Below, one piece after another: positions 48,697 to 64,000 of a stretch of 64,000 nucleotides of DNA. Made by a program: the position numbers and the translations under genes. This DNA comes from Chalciporus piperatus (taxonomy: Eukaryota > Basidiomycota > Agaricomycetes > Boletales > Boletaceae): NCBI GenBank assembly GCA_038093975.1, contig JBBPTG010000042.1, positions 1 to 64,000 on the forward strand, written 5' to 3'. Under the pieces are notes generated by a model. The model did no database searches, was not told the DNA's origin, and saw only the letters and a program-made list of their open reading frames with translations. How positions within the stretch are numbered: position 1 is the first letter of the stretch; each line of letters starts with the position of its first letter.

Positions 48697-49803
48697 ATGC
48701 ACATTACCAACGCAAAACACTTCTATCTCCCCGATTTGTTCTCGGTCTGCCCTCTGGAGAAGGGCGTCATCTTTCCGGGAGACTATGAGGCCATAGGCGC
48801 CGAATCTAAGGCCTGGATCAATGCCTTCGATGCGCTGACAGAACGACAGCGCAACATTTTTAACAAGACGAATAGCGAGTTACTGTCGGCGAGAGCATTC
48901 CCTTATGCCTCGGAGGAGAGATTTCGGATATGTTGTGATTGTCTCAATCTTCTCTGGATGATTGACGAAATCAGTGACGATCAGGACGGGTTGGGCGCCA
49001 GAAAGACAGGGGATATATTCATCAACTGCCTCAAGGACCCAGAGTTCAAGGACAACTCACCGCTCGCCCAGCTCACGAAAGAGTGAGTACTATTTTGTTG
49101 CTCATTTTCTTCGTTGCTAAGGCCCATCATCAGCTTCCGCAAGCGGTTCTACGAGAAGCTGCGGACAAGGTCTGCGAAGCGCTTCCTTCAACATATCGAA
49201 GACTACATCGATGCGTTCGTCTTCGAAGCACACCTTCGCGAAAAGGGGGAGATACTAGATCTGGCCTCGTACCCTACCTTGCGCCGAAATAACAGCGCCA
49301 ACCATATCTCTTTCGACTTTGTCGCCTTTGGGCTCGACCTCGACTTGCCTGACGAATTATTTGAGGATCCTGATTTCTTGCGGGTGTACTACGCTGCTGG
49401 TGACATGATTTGGTGGTCCAACGTTCGTGTCCTTGTCATAACAACTACAAATCGCGCTGACGCAATCTTTGGACCAATACAGGACGTGTACTCGTTCAAG
49501 ATGGAACACAACAAGGGCCACGGAGGGAGTAATATCGTGACGATATTGATGCACGAGCTTGGGATGGATCTACAGACCGCGGCCAATTTCGTCGGGGAAG
49601 AGTACAGAAAGCTCATGGAGGCCTACTTTGCAGAACGAAAGAACATAAAGTCATGGGGAAAGGAAATCGATGCTGACCTGGGACGCTACTTCGACGGGCT
49701 GGGGCAATGGGTGATTGCAAACATGGAGTGGTCCTTTGAAACGAAGAGGTATTTCGGGGATGCGTTCGAAGAAGTGCGGAAGACGCGCCTCGTGAAGTTA
49801 TAG
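48697..49803 (+). CDS. Sesquiterpene synthase (class I terpene cyclase)
   Basis: The enzyme cyclises farnesyl diphosphate; the product cannot be read from sequence. Exons 48697-49082, 49134-49422 and 49483-49803 give 331 residues, the normal size. The N-terminus (FYLPDLF) is typical of basidiomycete synthases. The Asp-rich metal motif is D90-E-I-S-D94. The second metal motif is N225-D-V-Y-S229-F-K-M-E233 (NSE triad), with intron 2 falling exactly between N225 and D226. The RY pair near the C-terminus is R314-Y315. All catalytic residues are present. No P450, oxidase, transporter or regulator lies beside it, so no biosynthetic cluster is visible in this window. Confidence 0.9.
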
Positions 49804-50530
49804 AGACATTTAGAGGTATACTGTAGCAGCAATCCCCGGGACTTTCCCTCGGTAATTTGGTTCCAAGACGGCCTTTCTTGCGTTTGTAGGACTATATACA
49901 TGACGTTTCACTTCGACCCCCTGCTACAGGCCAGATGTAAGGTCGATATTGTGACCAACCGTCGTGGCAGATGCAGATCTACTGCGGATACTGCGAGATT
50001 TGCCCGGGAAAGGCATACTCTATCGTCTATGAACCGCAGGTTGCCCAGTTTCTGTTACACACCGCGATGCTGGTCCAAGGAATACTAGCACGGTTAGCCA
50101 CCACTAAATAAGTAACATGTATAGACTTTACCATCGCCGTTGGCCATGCCGTGTGGTGTCTGCACAGCGCCCGAAAATTTGTGAAGGGGATGAGGAAGAT
50201 AGCGTGTTACAACCATAAGGCAACTGCTGCCTCGTGCAATGGTGAGTAGCAATAAGATAATGCTTGATGGGTTGCAGAGAACAATTATTGCACTTGCTAG
50301 ACAGAGATGGCAAGGGTGAAAGGAAGGTGGAGATTAAACAGGGGATGGAATGATGAGACGATGAGTGAGCTGATTGCGTTGTACATGACCACGACCGAAT
50401 ACCGTAATAGCAATTAAGGAGGGAAGTGAGGATGCGCCGCAGACAGTTGGGTGAAGATGATGAGGTGCGGAATGACCTGTGTGGAAAGGGTAGTCTACAA
50501 AGTGAAATAGATAACCTGTGGTAATTTGGG
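49804..50530. other. Intergenic region between terpene synthase and LAMMER kinase
   Basis: I see no supported gene between these convergent genes. A minus-strand frame at 50128-50550 is Ser/His-rich and has no recognisable motif. Confidence 0.45.
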
Positions 50531-52538
50531 CTACAGTTCGTCTGGAACATTGATAGAAAAGTACGGATGATGCAGGGCTTCCCGCACTGTTATCCGTTGT
50601 GCGGGATCAAAAGCAAGCAATCGCCGCACAAGGTCCAAGAAATGTTTGTTGACCTGGTCGCAGGGTGGTATAACGTCCTAAGAATAAAGGAAGTTGAGAA
50701 TACGCCACTCGACGGGCGTTTAAGAATTACCATGATTGACTTGGTCGCGCGGACATCTTTCTTGCTTTGCCGCGAGGCCTTGGGTTTTGGCCAGTCAAGC
50801 CGTGAACCCTCCTTAAAGAATTCGGGCTTTGAGCGAGCTCCAGCACGGGCAAATCGATCGGGCATCTTTCCCATGACCGCTTCCATCATGGCCAAGTGCT
50901 CGAGGTTATCGTGCGTCTGGTACAGTGCGACGCCAGTGTAAAATTCGACGAGAATGCATCCTAACGAGTATGCATCACACGGGTATGACCAACCCAGACC
51001 TATGCAAGAGTCTCACATAAGCAAGGGGAACGAGTACGATCAACGAAAAGTCAGCGCACCAAGGATGATTTCCGGCGCTCGATAGTGACGCGTCGAAACG
51101 ACTGTCGAGTGATACTCTTCCTCGAATGTCGCAGAACCAAAATCTATGAGATGAATGTCCGTGGATTGGAGTAGCCGTTTTGTTCGTGGTGGAGCGTTCC
51201 GCTAAAATAGGGAATGCAATTACACCCTGCTTGCCTAGGAGCTATCGCCACTGCTCACCTTTCCAGTTACAGGTACAACGGCAAGCCTGTAGTCGTTGTG
51301 AACAAGTAAAATGTTTTCCGGTTTCAGATCCGTATGAATCAGGTGGAGATCATGCAAAACTGGTGTTGCATCATGTGAATATGACCACGATGGTAAAAGA
51401 TAGAAAAACATACAAGCGACACTGCCAAGCAATTGCCTGGCAAAAGATTGTATGTGGTTCCGTGGGAACGGTGCAAATTCGTTCTCCTTCAGGAAGTCGT
51501 AGACGCACATGCCTAATAACTCTGAGACTAGGCAAATGTGGTTTCGATAGTCAAACCAGTGAAGTAGATGGATACATTTACTGAGGAAATGACAGTTGAT
51601 GAGTACTTCGCTTCGCACTGCTACTGAAGAAAAGTACGAACTAGACATTGGCAGGGTCCTTCTCTTTGAGCTTCTGGAGGACACGGATTTCGATCTTGCT
51701 CGCATCACGGTACTTTGGAATGGCACGAATGATCTTGATCGCTACCCGGTTCTGTGTTTGAACGTCAACCGCTTCTACCACTTTGCCGAAAGTCCCTTGA
51801 CCTAGAAGGCGAACTGTGCGATCTACAAGCGGTGGTTAGACTGGGTTGGTAGGATCATGTGAAGAAGCGACTTACATCGATTGTAGATGATGTCGTCTGG
51901 GACAATGATGTAGTGACCTTCCTTATCGTCGCAAGGGACGACACCGTTAGATAGCTGATGACGAATTAACGTTGGTGCCTGGCTAAACCGAGAAGGAGGA
52001 GCAAGTATTTACGTACGTCTGTGGTGGCAGCCCCGTTGGCGCTGGCGGCCCACGACTTGGATTGGGGTACCGCTGGTTGTTGGAGGCCAGTGACAACTTT
52101 CTTTGCGATGGTCCCACGGGGGTCATCAGCTTGGTCTCGCTTCCGCTTCTTTGGCGCTGGTGCCACCATAGCGGTTGAGGATGTACTCGCAGACAAAGCC
52201 TGTGCTTCTGCGGCGGCGCGAGCTCTGGTTCTGATTGGAGCAGAGTATGGTGCAGGTTGGTAGGAGGCGGAGTAGGCTTGAGTATGAGTGGTTGCGGGAG
52301 AGATGGTAGAAGGGGGTGGGGTGTCTTCTATAACGATTACTTCGCGGACTCTGCCTTCATTGTCGACTTCTTGTACTTCACTATAGCTGACTGTGTACTG
52401 GTGGGCCCGCTTTCGCTTACGGGAGAGGACCGGTGGAGTGGGCATCGTTGTGGGATTTGCGCGAGGTTGGTTGAGAGATGGGGGATGATACTGGTCTAGC
52501 AGCGGGGGCGGTAGTTGGCGATGTACGACGGCTTGCAT
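50531..52538 (-). CDS. KNS1: LAMMER-family dual-specificity protein kinase (Kns1/CLK type)
   Basis: The kinase phosphorylates SR-type splicing factors and links nutrient signals to Pol III repression in yeasts. A disordered, basic N-terminus of about 170 residues ([27 protein letters not shown]) precedes the catalytic domain: [15 protein letters not shown] (Gly loop), VAIKIIR (catalytic Lys), [29 protein letters not shown] (HTD replaces HRD), [24 protein letters not shown] activation segment, [11 protein letters not shown] and the diagnostic [14 protein letters not shown]. It ends [12 protein letters not shown]. About eight introns are inferred. The start is ATG 52538. Confidence 0.9.
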
Positions 52539-53450
52539 AGCGTTGGTGAGCTGATGGTGGCAGGGGACGAAGGGACAAGAAATAAGGAAACGGAGAGGGA
52601 ACGAGATTGAAAGCCAGCACGCCAGCTCAACTTGACCGGCCTCTGAGAATGCAACACACAGGATCAAGTGCTCTCTGTTGTCCCTTGTTTGGGACGGGCC
52701 AGCAAGACACGGACCACTCCAGAAAAAATACAGTATTATAATCTTGGATAGATTCATGAAACCTTGCAGGCACACTGGAACCGCGTAACTAGACCACTGA
52801 ACTGGTTCATTCATGTCGTACGGATAAGCCTGGCAGACGCGGCAGTCGACGCTCGGACCCCTGGGCTGAGGCGCTTGGATCAATAATCATCGTTCCTGCC
52901 ATATATCAGCCAGCAATTATAGACATTTCTTTTTGGTCCACGTTTGTCCCGCTCAAGTCCTGCTTAAATGCGATCATGCACCTCACTAGACCATCTGGCA
53001 ATAAGTTGTGCATTATATGTGAACTTCTTGTTATATAGGGTGAGAACCGATGAGTTGCAGGCTGTGTGATGAGCCGAAATCACAATGCCTTTCGCGACCG
53101 ACATGTCCTCACATCTGACATGCGGCACGACATCACCCAACAAGAAGATCCTTCCACTGGCCATCCGTACTTATTACCCTGGAAAGCACCTGCCAGACGG
53201 CCCTTCCAGTTCTTTTAAATTTTGCCACAAATTTTGTGCAAAATCCGCTGCCCGATTCACCATAAATGGGATCATCTCTGCGAAAAAAAAGTTCATTTTT
53301 TGTAATGAAACGTGACCTCGAGTTCCCTGTTTGCACGTCACGCGCGACGGTCACGGAAGTCTCGTCGCTCGCTGTGGACGTCGACTCCGCCAGGCTGCTC
53401 CATCTGTCCCTTCGAGCTCGACGTTCTGCACGACCTCGAGCACAACAACC
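52539..53450. other. Intergenic region between LAMMER kinase and MYST gene
   Basis: About 0.9 kb between divergent starts, with no supported gene. The stretch 53280-53300 has runs of A and T. Both promoters should lie here. Confidence 0.45.
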
Positions 53451-57454
<4,004 letters not shown>

Positions 57455-57755
57455 GGCAGAGAACCAGGCGTGTATCCATACAACTTCCTTTGATTATTAG
57501 TGCATTTACTATTAGGCCATGTTGTGTATTTTTTTGTGCTTCTGGGTGTACTGGACTGGTCGTCGGTGCGAGATTTTCATTCGCTGATAACATACGAACC
57601 AGAGCGTTGTGGATGACATAATCGAGGTTGTTTGTCTCTGACTTTGGAACCAAACAGCTTGTCACTTCCTCCAAACGAGCCGCCAACGAGCCGCAGAATC
57701 CGAGCGGTTCACTGTCTGGTTCACCGTGGTTCACCAACAGCAGAGTCAGTCTGCC

Positions 57756-59453
57756 ATGGATAACTCACAGTCTCATGGGTAAGTACCACTACTATACATC
57801 CCCGAACGCCCTTCAAGTTCCTCCCCCTACTCTCCGCCCACCAACGACACCATTCCGAGCCATGTCTTACTGTATTCCCAACCTCGCACAGCGACCCAGG
57901 CATGGCCTTTGGTCACCTTCAACGTGATCCTAGTTTACAAACTGGTGTCAGCAACGTCTCAGCAAGTTTATCTTACCGGTCTTACTCGCAGACAGGCCTA
58001 ACACTTTTCCATTGGACAGAGCCTCAATCAAGCGCTCGGTTCTCATCTCACCCCTAGTCTCAGCGCTCGCACAACATTTCATGATGGTGGTTACCGGCTG
58101 ACAGATTCACCACCTACTATGCTCGATCCAAGTGGAACCGCTAGACCCTCCCAGCCTGTCGCTGGTCCTTCGCATTCCCCCATACATGAATTCACCGTTC
58201 CACTGGCGAACGACGGTCCCCCTGCGAGTGCGCTGAAACGCAAGCACACAGATAGCCTCAATTCGTTATCGAGTAGCCAACTAGGCAAGCGACGACGCGA
58301 AGGGGAGGATATTGGGGATTTCGACAACGATCCTGTTCACGGTTCGAAACATTGGACAGAAGATGAGAAGACCAAGTTGTTCACGTGGCTTATGGGCCAC
58401 GGTGAAGATGACCATTGGAATTCTCTCCGCACGACGAAGAACTCGTGTTTCCGGGAGGTGTGTATGACCGCGTGGAAATGTCGTTCACTTGCTCATACCC
58501 CAACGCAGTGCGCCGCGGACGTTTTTGGAGGGAAGAAAACATACCAAGCCCTCAAGGGTTGTTACGAGCGCAATTTTAATCTGTTCAAGCAGATTTGCGC
58601 TTTTGAGACGTTTCATGGACAACCTGGCGGTGGACCTATCAACTTGATCAACGAAGGGGATAGGCTACGAGAATATGAGCGCCGTATGCAGCTGGCCCGG
58701 AAGGGTGGTTGTGATGTTGGCAATCTTACTGCTAGAACCATTGACCATTGGCATCGAATCGGGTGGTATGGTCTGTTTTACCGGAGGTAGGCGATAGTTT
58801 TAACTAGGCCATTCGCCAATTGACTCCGTTCGCACAGATGGCATGGCGACCCTGTGATTACCCGCCCCTCCGCCCGGAACAGTGGGGGTGGTGCCTCGGC
58901 CGTCTCTGGAGGGGGTATTGCTGATGAAGTCGAGGACGAAGAAAATTCGCTGGACATATCGGAGCCCCCACAACCTACAATACCGCAACCTACCCACACA
59001 TCGCCTTATTCTCAGCCCTTACATACCCAACATCCCATCGGCCTGGATCACCTCTCTTCGGACACGGGACCATCGAGCTCGCTCAGTCGACCGATGGCTC
59101 CGGGTCCAAAGCCCCCGTCGCCTCAGCCAGAACAAACTCATGTCAATTTCTCCGTTCCACAAGGCTTTATGGCAGCCTGCCTGCAGGTACTCCAGGCCCA
59201 GGTTCAGCATAGCAAGCTAAAGATAGACCTTCTACGCCGACGTGAGGAACGAGAGGAAAAGGAAAGCTCAGCGCGTCAGGAGATGGAGCGTCGACGATTC
59301 GAACGGGAGCAAATGGATCGGGAGAATAACAAGGAGTCCGGGATAAAGCAACGGGCTCAGCTTGCGATGGAGTTGATGAGCAATCCCATTGTTGATGCCT
59401 CGGTGCGGCAGGCAGCGGTGGACTATCTGAAAAAACTTCTTGCCACCGATTAA
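57756..59453 (+). CDS. Myb/SANT-like protein with a C-terminal coiled coil, function unknown
   Basis: Exon 1 is 57756-57779. A second exon follows the intron ending before 57891, and a 43-bp intron with a perfect CTAAC branchpoint joins SLSYR to LNQALGSHL. The central block (HGSKHWTEDEKTKLFTWLMG, then CAADVFGGKKTYQALKGCYERN and FNLFKQICAFE) reads as a three-helix Myb/SANT-like DNA-binding fold. TIDHWHRIGWYGLFYRRW follows. The C-terminal 100 residues are a Glu/Arg-rich coiled coil (LRRREEREEKESSARQEMER), then LAMELMSNPIVDASVRQAA. I recall similar proteins as a conserved mushroom family without a known function, so I do not name it. A regulator is a reasonable guess. Confidence 0.7.
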
Positions 59454-59844
59454 GCTGGTTCAGGTTGTGGGGATGATTATCGTATTCTTGATGTTTATTT
59501 TCATTTTCTTCACTTGGACGATCAGTGTGCATGCTCCATGTTTTGCATCCCTGTGTTTGGTACCTAGTACAATTGCGAATAATGTAGTTGAGGGTGTCTT
59601 GCGTGACTTGCAAGCCCTTGGGCTCAGCACGGACACAGACATCCGAAACATTCCTCATCGCGGACATGACCTTCTCTCTGTCGCTACAACACCGTTTATG
59701 GATATAAACAGCATAGTGACTTCTGAGCTAAACATCGACGAATCTACATGTCCATGCCGTCAGGTTGCATACTACGACTGTGTTGCATCCTGTTCAAACG
59801 ACGGTGCACGAGCCTACAAAGATGAACCTATCAATAACATTCGG
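59454..59844. other. 3' intergenic region
   Basis: This interval lies between the convergent Myb/SANT-like gene and snurportin. The open frames lack motifs; I see nothing else. Confidence 0.4.
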
Positions 59845-61355
59845 TCAAAGGACTTCAGAACGGACGCACTGTTGGAACATATCCAATGGGCCACCGTTCT
59901 CTGGTGGTACAGTAGCAGTTTCAACATGATCGCCATGTGCTGCAACTGGTTTTACAGGAACCCAACAGCTCAGTGGACTTATACCTTCCTCGTAGCTTGC
60001 CTGAGTTACATAGAGCAAAAGCCCATCTGATGCTATATGCGCTGGGACAGATGTCAGACCACTGTTGTCAACCCCCGCATCGATCGCCATCTCAGTTTCC
60101 GAGGGGGTTTGAAACTGGAATGGTGGCGATGTAGGAACATCGACGAAGATCTCGCGTGTTGAGCGGGCGACAGGTATGACGCAGGAGAGTAGTGTCGGGA
60201 GGGTGGTATCTGCATGGTAAGGAATGGGAATGAATGACGTTGGATATGGAAAATGATAGGAAGTTGATTGTGCAGCTGATTCTAGACCGTCAGCAGAAGC
60301 GGTGAAGGAGAACCCAGCTGACGGGGGAGTGAACTTGGGTAATTCAGCGAGTCGAGTATCTCTCCACCAAAGCCTGTCAGCGGATTGAATGAGGACTACT
60401 AGCACGCCACTCATCGGGAACATAGATACCTGAAGGGGGTTTCACAATCTGCGATATCCTGACCTTTCCACTTGATGGCATCAAGTACGTGCAAAATCCC
60501 ATTTGTTCTCCAATTGACATCGAGAATGCAATCCAACACCGTCAATGGAGGAAGCGACGATGGAAAACGGGGAAGTAGCATTTTCCCCAGGAGGCGAGAC
60601 CTAAGGGTAGTATTTGGTGCTACACGGAGTGATGATGTCAGCGTCAATGATTGGGATAGGTGAAAGGTATCACATATTCCTATGACCCCCGAGGTTGATT
60701 GATGGGTTATGGCGAGGCATCGCTTTCCCGTTGGGACGGGTGCTAATGCGACCCAACCTCTTTCAAGATCTGAAGGGAGGCCATCGTCATTTGAGTGTTC
60801 GTCCCAGAGGGTAGGACCTTCTTTCATCTCCAATAGCTCGGCATACATGCACCTGTTTGCCCACTTGCTAGCCTTGGCCTTGGCTCGTTTTCGTTTGTTC
60901 TTGCCACGTTTCTTGGAAGGACTATCATCGCCCGTCTTGGGTGGAGGAGGAACAGCGGGTGCATCCGATGTGCTTGCAAGTGACGCGAAATTGGCTATCC
61001 CTTCCCTTACCACTTGAGGTTCTTCGTCGATATCTTCATCACCCTCGTCGTCTGATGCACCGAGACTCAGATGCGCGAATGCATCAAGTTGCCTGGTGGA
61101 ATCGAATTTCTGCGCTCGCCGCTACATACATAGGATGGCATGAGCGAAGAGACAGGGTGGCTGATGAACCAGACGCAGTCTCACACACCCGTTTTTGTTC
61201 TTCGAGAGCCTACGCGTGCCCCTGTCAGCTAGATTGGAGTAGGTGAGGTGGAACACAATGACCTTTTCGCGTCGGGTCTCTTGTGATACTAGTCTATGGG
61301 TGAATGTCGTCGGTGGTGCTTTGTACGAGGACTTTCTGTCGACGGGCGAGAACAT
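59845..61355 (-). CDS. SNUPN: Snurportin-1 (trimethylguanosine-cap import adaptor)
   Basis: The protein carries spliceosomal snRNPs into the nucleus. It starts at ATG 61355 (MFSPVDRKSSYKAPP). An Arg/Lys-rich N-terminal segment over three exons (HRLVSQETRREKALEEQKRR, KFDSTRQLDAF) fits an importin-beta-binding region. An acidic stretch and a Lys-rich patch (KKRGKNKRKRAKAK) follow, then the cap-binding domain: WVALAPVPTGKRCLAIT, LLGKMLLPRFPSSLPPLTVL, DCILDVNWRTNGILHVLDAI, KWKGQDIADCETPFRF and WWRDTRLAEL. The pattern of Trp, DCI and VLDxxxWKG matches animal snurportin. Fungal members are not universal, which makes its presence informative. It is divergent from DBP6. Confidence 0.85.
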
Positions 61356-61742
61356 GGTTTGACCAGAGGCAACGTGTACCAGCAATCGATCGTCGATGCA
61401 AGCGAGCCATGATTAATGCATTATTGTTTGCAAGTGCGATCGAGGGAGACTCGCCAAACACTGGGCGACGGACTCAAAAAGCACCTTCTCCACTACGAGG
61501 ACCATTCACAACAAATTGTACTAGCTCAATACCTGCATCAGAATATCTTATAGGACGTACTATTGGTAGTCTTGCCCGCCTCTGGCAATTGCATCCGTGT
61601 AAAATTGCATCAGTGATATGCACGTTGACATTCGACCACTCTTAGCTTGACTCCAAGAATTCAGAGTCGGGCATGGTTGACGCTCCTGTGATCAATGCTG
61701 GAGTGTCCAAAGTAAGCACCGCATGATCACAACCGCTTAACA
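61356..61742. promoter_or_regulatory. Divergent promoter, snurportin and DBP6
   Basis: 387 bp between opposite starts with no supported coding sequence. No clear TATA box was seen. Confidence 0.4.
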
Positions 61743-64000
61743 ATGATTGAGATGTTAGAGAAGAACAAGACAAAGGCCAAGGCCAGATATTTGAAGCGCA
61801 AGAAGCTTCGGAGAAAGGTACGCAAGCCTGCAGCACCTCGGAAAACTGGCGAGTCTGCACAAGGAAGCTCGGAATCCGAAGAGGACGAAGACGAGGACGA
61901 GGATAAAGGAGGTTACGATGAAGAGGTGGATATCGCAGCTGTCGACATGGAGCCTGGCGAGGGAGAGAGCTCAAAACCTACGGAGCAATCGGTCAAGCCT
62001 CCTAAGAAAAAGCGGAAAGTCGTTGAGAAAGGATCAGAACAGGATGTTGTTGAACCCCAGACAGTGGAAGAAACCGGAGAACAGGATGTTCGAAAGCCTT
62101 TCGCGAGGCCAACAGGCACACTGCCATCGTTTCCTCTACCTGCTTTACCGAATGCGCCATCGAAGTCTGTCCTTGCCATGCAAGGCATTGACAAGGCGCT
62201 CGTTCACGCAGAGGCCATCGATCCCTCAACCATAATGGCTCTCTCCCCCGGCGACGATGGCGATACTACGGGTCTTAGTCCGAAGACACGGAAACGGCTG
62301 CTGGAACTTGGCATCAACGAGCTTTTTGCAGGTCAGGAGCTCATCACACACGTCGATTCCAAATGCTGATAATCTGACGTGCAGTACAGACTGTTCTCCT
62401 ACCTTTCCTCATCTGTCAAATTCCATCTGTGTCCGGACGTCCGCTATATGAGCCCTACTCTCCGCCTCGTGATGTCTGCGTTTCCGCGCCTACTGGGAGC
62501 GGGAAAACACTGGCATATGTTCTCCCTATACTGGAGGTGAGTTCCGCCATCATACAGCTCTCGCTGAATGTCTAATAGTAATGTACCAGGCTTTATCCAG
62601 CAGGATTGTTACCAGGCTTCGTGCTCTGATTGTCCTTCCAACTCGAGACCTTGTCACCCAGGTCAGGGAAACGTTTGAAACTGTTGGTAAAGGGCGCGGC
62701 TTAAAAGTATTATACGCTACAGCATTTGGTGATCACTTTCTTATTTATTGTCTTTGTTAGGTTGGCACTGCGACAGGCCAGCATTCATTTGCCCACGAAC
62801 AATCGCAATTGGTGTCTGAAACTACTTCCGGGTATGGTATCCTTGCAATTGGGCTGTCTTGTCTCTGTTAATCCCCTTCTCCTTTACAGATTGCAGGGGG
62901 GCTCTAGCAAAGTGGATGTCTTGATCTGCACACCAGGCCGACTGATCGATCATCTTAGTGGAACACCCAACTTTTCATTACAACACCTCCGATATTTGGT
63001 ACGATCACCTCGATACGCTGCCGGAGACCGATCTGAACTACGACATATCTAGGTCATTGATGAAGCGGACCGCCTTCTTGCACAGTCGTTCCAAGATTGG
63101 TTGGCTCAGGTGCTTGCCGCTATCCATCCTCGACCTTCGGAGAGTAATTTCTCTCTGCGTCAATCGTCAGTCGAAGATGTACATCCTCCGCAAAACTGCG
63201 ACTCGGTCGCTCCTGCTTTCTTAGATTCCGAACAGCTTGGGTGCGGTCACATTGACGTCAGCGAACGCAAAGAATTTTCGTGCCAAAAGCTATTGTTCTC
63301 TGCAACACTCACGCGAGATCCCGGAAAGCTGGCATCCCTTGGCCTCCGAGATCCAAAATATTTCGTCGTCCAAGGTGAAACTGAAAATGGATCTGACGAT
63401 GCCCCGGCGCACCTTGTCTCGGAGCGTTTTGCCATGCCTGCCACCCTGACTGTAAGGGCATTTCGTTACCGAATGTATGTCGAAGCTGATCAGCAGATCA
63501 GGAGCATATGGTTGTCTGCGAACCATCCCAAAAGCCACTCATGTTGCTTCACCTTCTTCACAGCCGCGATGTTCGGAATGCTCTGATTTTCACGAAGTCA
63601 TCTGAATCTACAACACGCCTCGTCCGCTTGCTTGAGTTCTTCGAGGAACCGAGAACGGCAGATCTTTCCCGCATTATAGTTCGTGCATACTCGAGTGACC
63701 TCCCTGCTGGTGAACGAAAAGCTATTCTTGAAAATTTCAAGGCACAGGAGGTTCATGTGTAAGCCCACGTGTCAACCGCATCCGGATTCTGATCTCACCA
63801 CGTCGACGACTACAGTCTTATCTGTTCTGATCTAATCTCCAGAGGTATTGATATCAGCCATGTTTCACATGTTGTGAGCTACGATGCACCGGTGGACATG
63901 AGGAAATACGTCCATCGTGTTGGGCGGACCGCACGAGCGGGACGGGACGGAGATGCATGGACCTTAGTTGAGGAACAAGAGGCATGTGGACCACTCGAAC
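61743..64000 (+). CDS. DBP6: DEAD-box RNA helicase Dbp6/DDX51-like, 3' end outside the window
   Basis: This is a nucleolar helicase of early 60S ribosome assembly. A 200-residue N-terminus rich in Lys ([19 protein letters not shown]) and acidic runs ([14 protein letters not shown]) precedes the helicase core: [10 protein letters not shown] (Q-motif area), [15 protein letters not shown] (Walker A), [29 protein letters not shown] (DEAD box), [14 protein letters not shown] (motif III SAT), [20 protein letters not shown] and [15 protein letters not shown] (motif VI). A long insert between DEAD and SAT is typical of Dbp6/DDX51. Introns occur near 62331-62387, 62537-62590, 62707-62760, 62829-62890, 62997-63052, 63452-63508 and 63758-63842. 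The frame is open at the last base of the window. Confidence 0.88.

Noticed and set aside
50128..50550. 140-residue Ser/His-rich minus-strand frame
   Set aside because: The composition looks like translated noncoding DNA, and it overlaps the end of the LAMMER kinase gene.

Overview
The window is nuclear DNA of a filamentous basidiomycete, most likely an Agaricomycete. The evidence is gene density (about one gene per 2 kb), many introns of roughly 45-60 bp, very short divergent promoters, and the gene set: a mushroom-type sesquiterpene synthase, a hybrid histidine kinase, an XPB helicase and a LAMMER kinase. Coding regions were read by joining exons by eye at GT-AG (twice GC-AG) boundaries and checking frame and family motifs; no database search was possible.

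Layout. 384-4710 is a terminal-inverted-repeat DNA transposon. It has 46-bp perfect ends and a flanking TA on each side, and carries an apparently intact Tc1-type DD34E transposase plus a second gene encoding a Zn2Cys6 protein. 4713-6264 is gene-poor and holds a decayed methyltransferase fragment. 6265-21141 carries a single-pass membrane protein, a ThuA-domain protein, a type I DnaJ, an rRNA m5C methyltransferase (Rcm1/NSUN5), the branchpoint-binding protein divergent from XPB/Ssl2, and an unusual bZIP protein. 21920-32842 carries uracil-DNA glycosylase, dolichol kinase and a GAF hybrid histidine kinase. 33415-37458 carries mevalonate kinase and a cystathionine lyase that run together in one open frame, divergent from Vps71/Swc6. 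38422-46802 carries Rpb5 divergent from Swd2, a secreted aspartic protease, a peroxisomal enoyl-CoA hydratase divergent from an Irc22/TRAP-alpha protein, and a complex I subunit. 46803-52538 carries a possible tiny membrane protein, a sesquiterpene synthase and a LAMMER kinase. 53451-64000 carries a MYST acetyltransferase with paired PHD fingers, a Myb/SANT-like protein, snurportin, and the 5' part of a Dbp6/DDX51 helicase that runs off the end.

Most genes are housekeeping functions in transcription, chromatin, RNA processing and repair, arranged in divergent pairs (BBP/XPB, cystathionine lyase/VPS71, RPB5/SWD2, hydratase/IRC22, snurportin/DBP6). The accessory parts are the transposon with its flanking desert and the gene-poor stretch leading to the lone terpene synthase.

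The observations most worth following are: (1) the two-gene Tc1-type element; (2) the stop-free in-frame junction of cystathionine lyase and mevalonate kinase, with a candidate 47-nt intron that would instead give the kinase its own start; (3) the DnaJ gene with a start codon split by an intron and a 6-nt microexon encoding the Asp of HPD; (4) the bZIP lacking the usual Asn; (5) two consecutive GC-AG introns in the ThuA gene.
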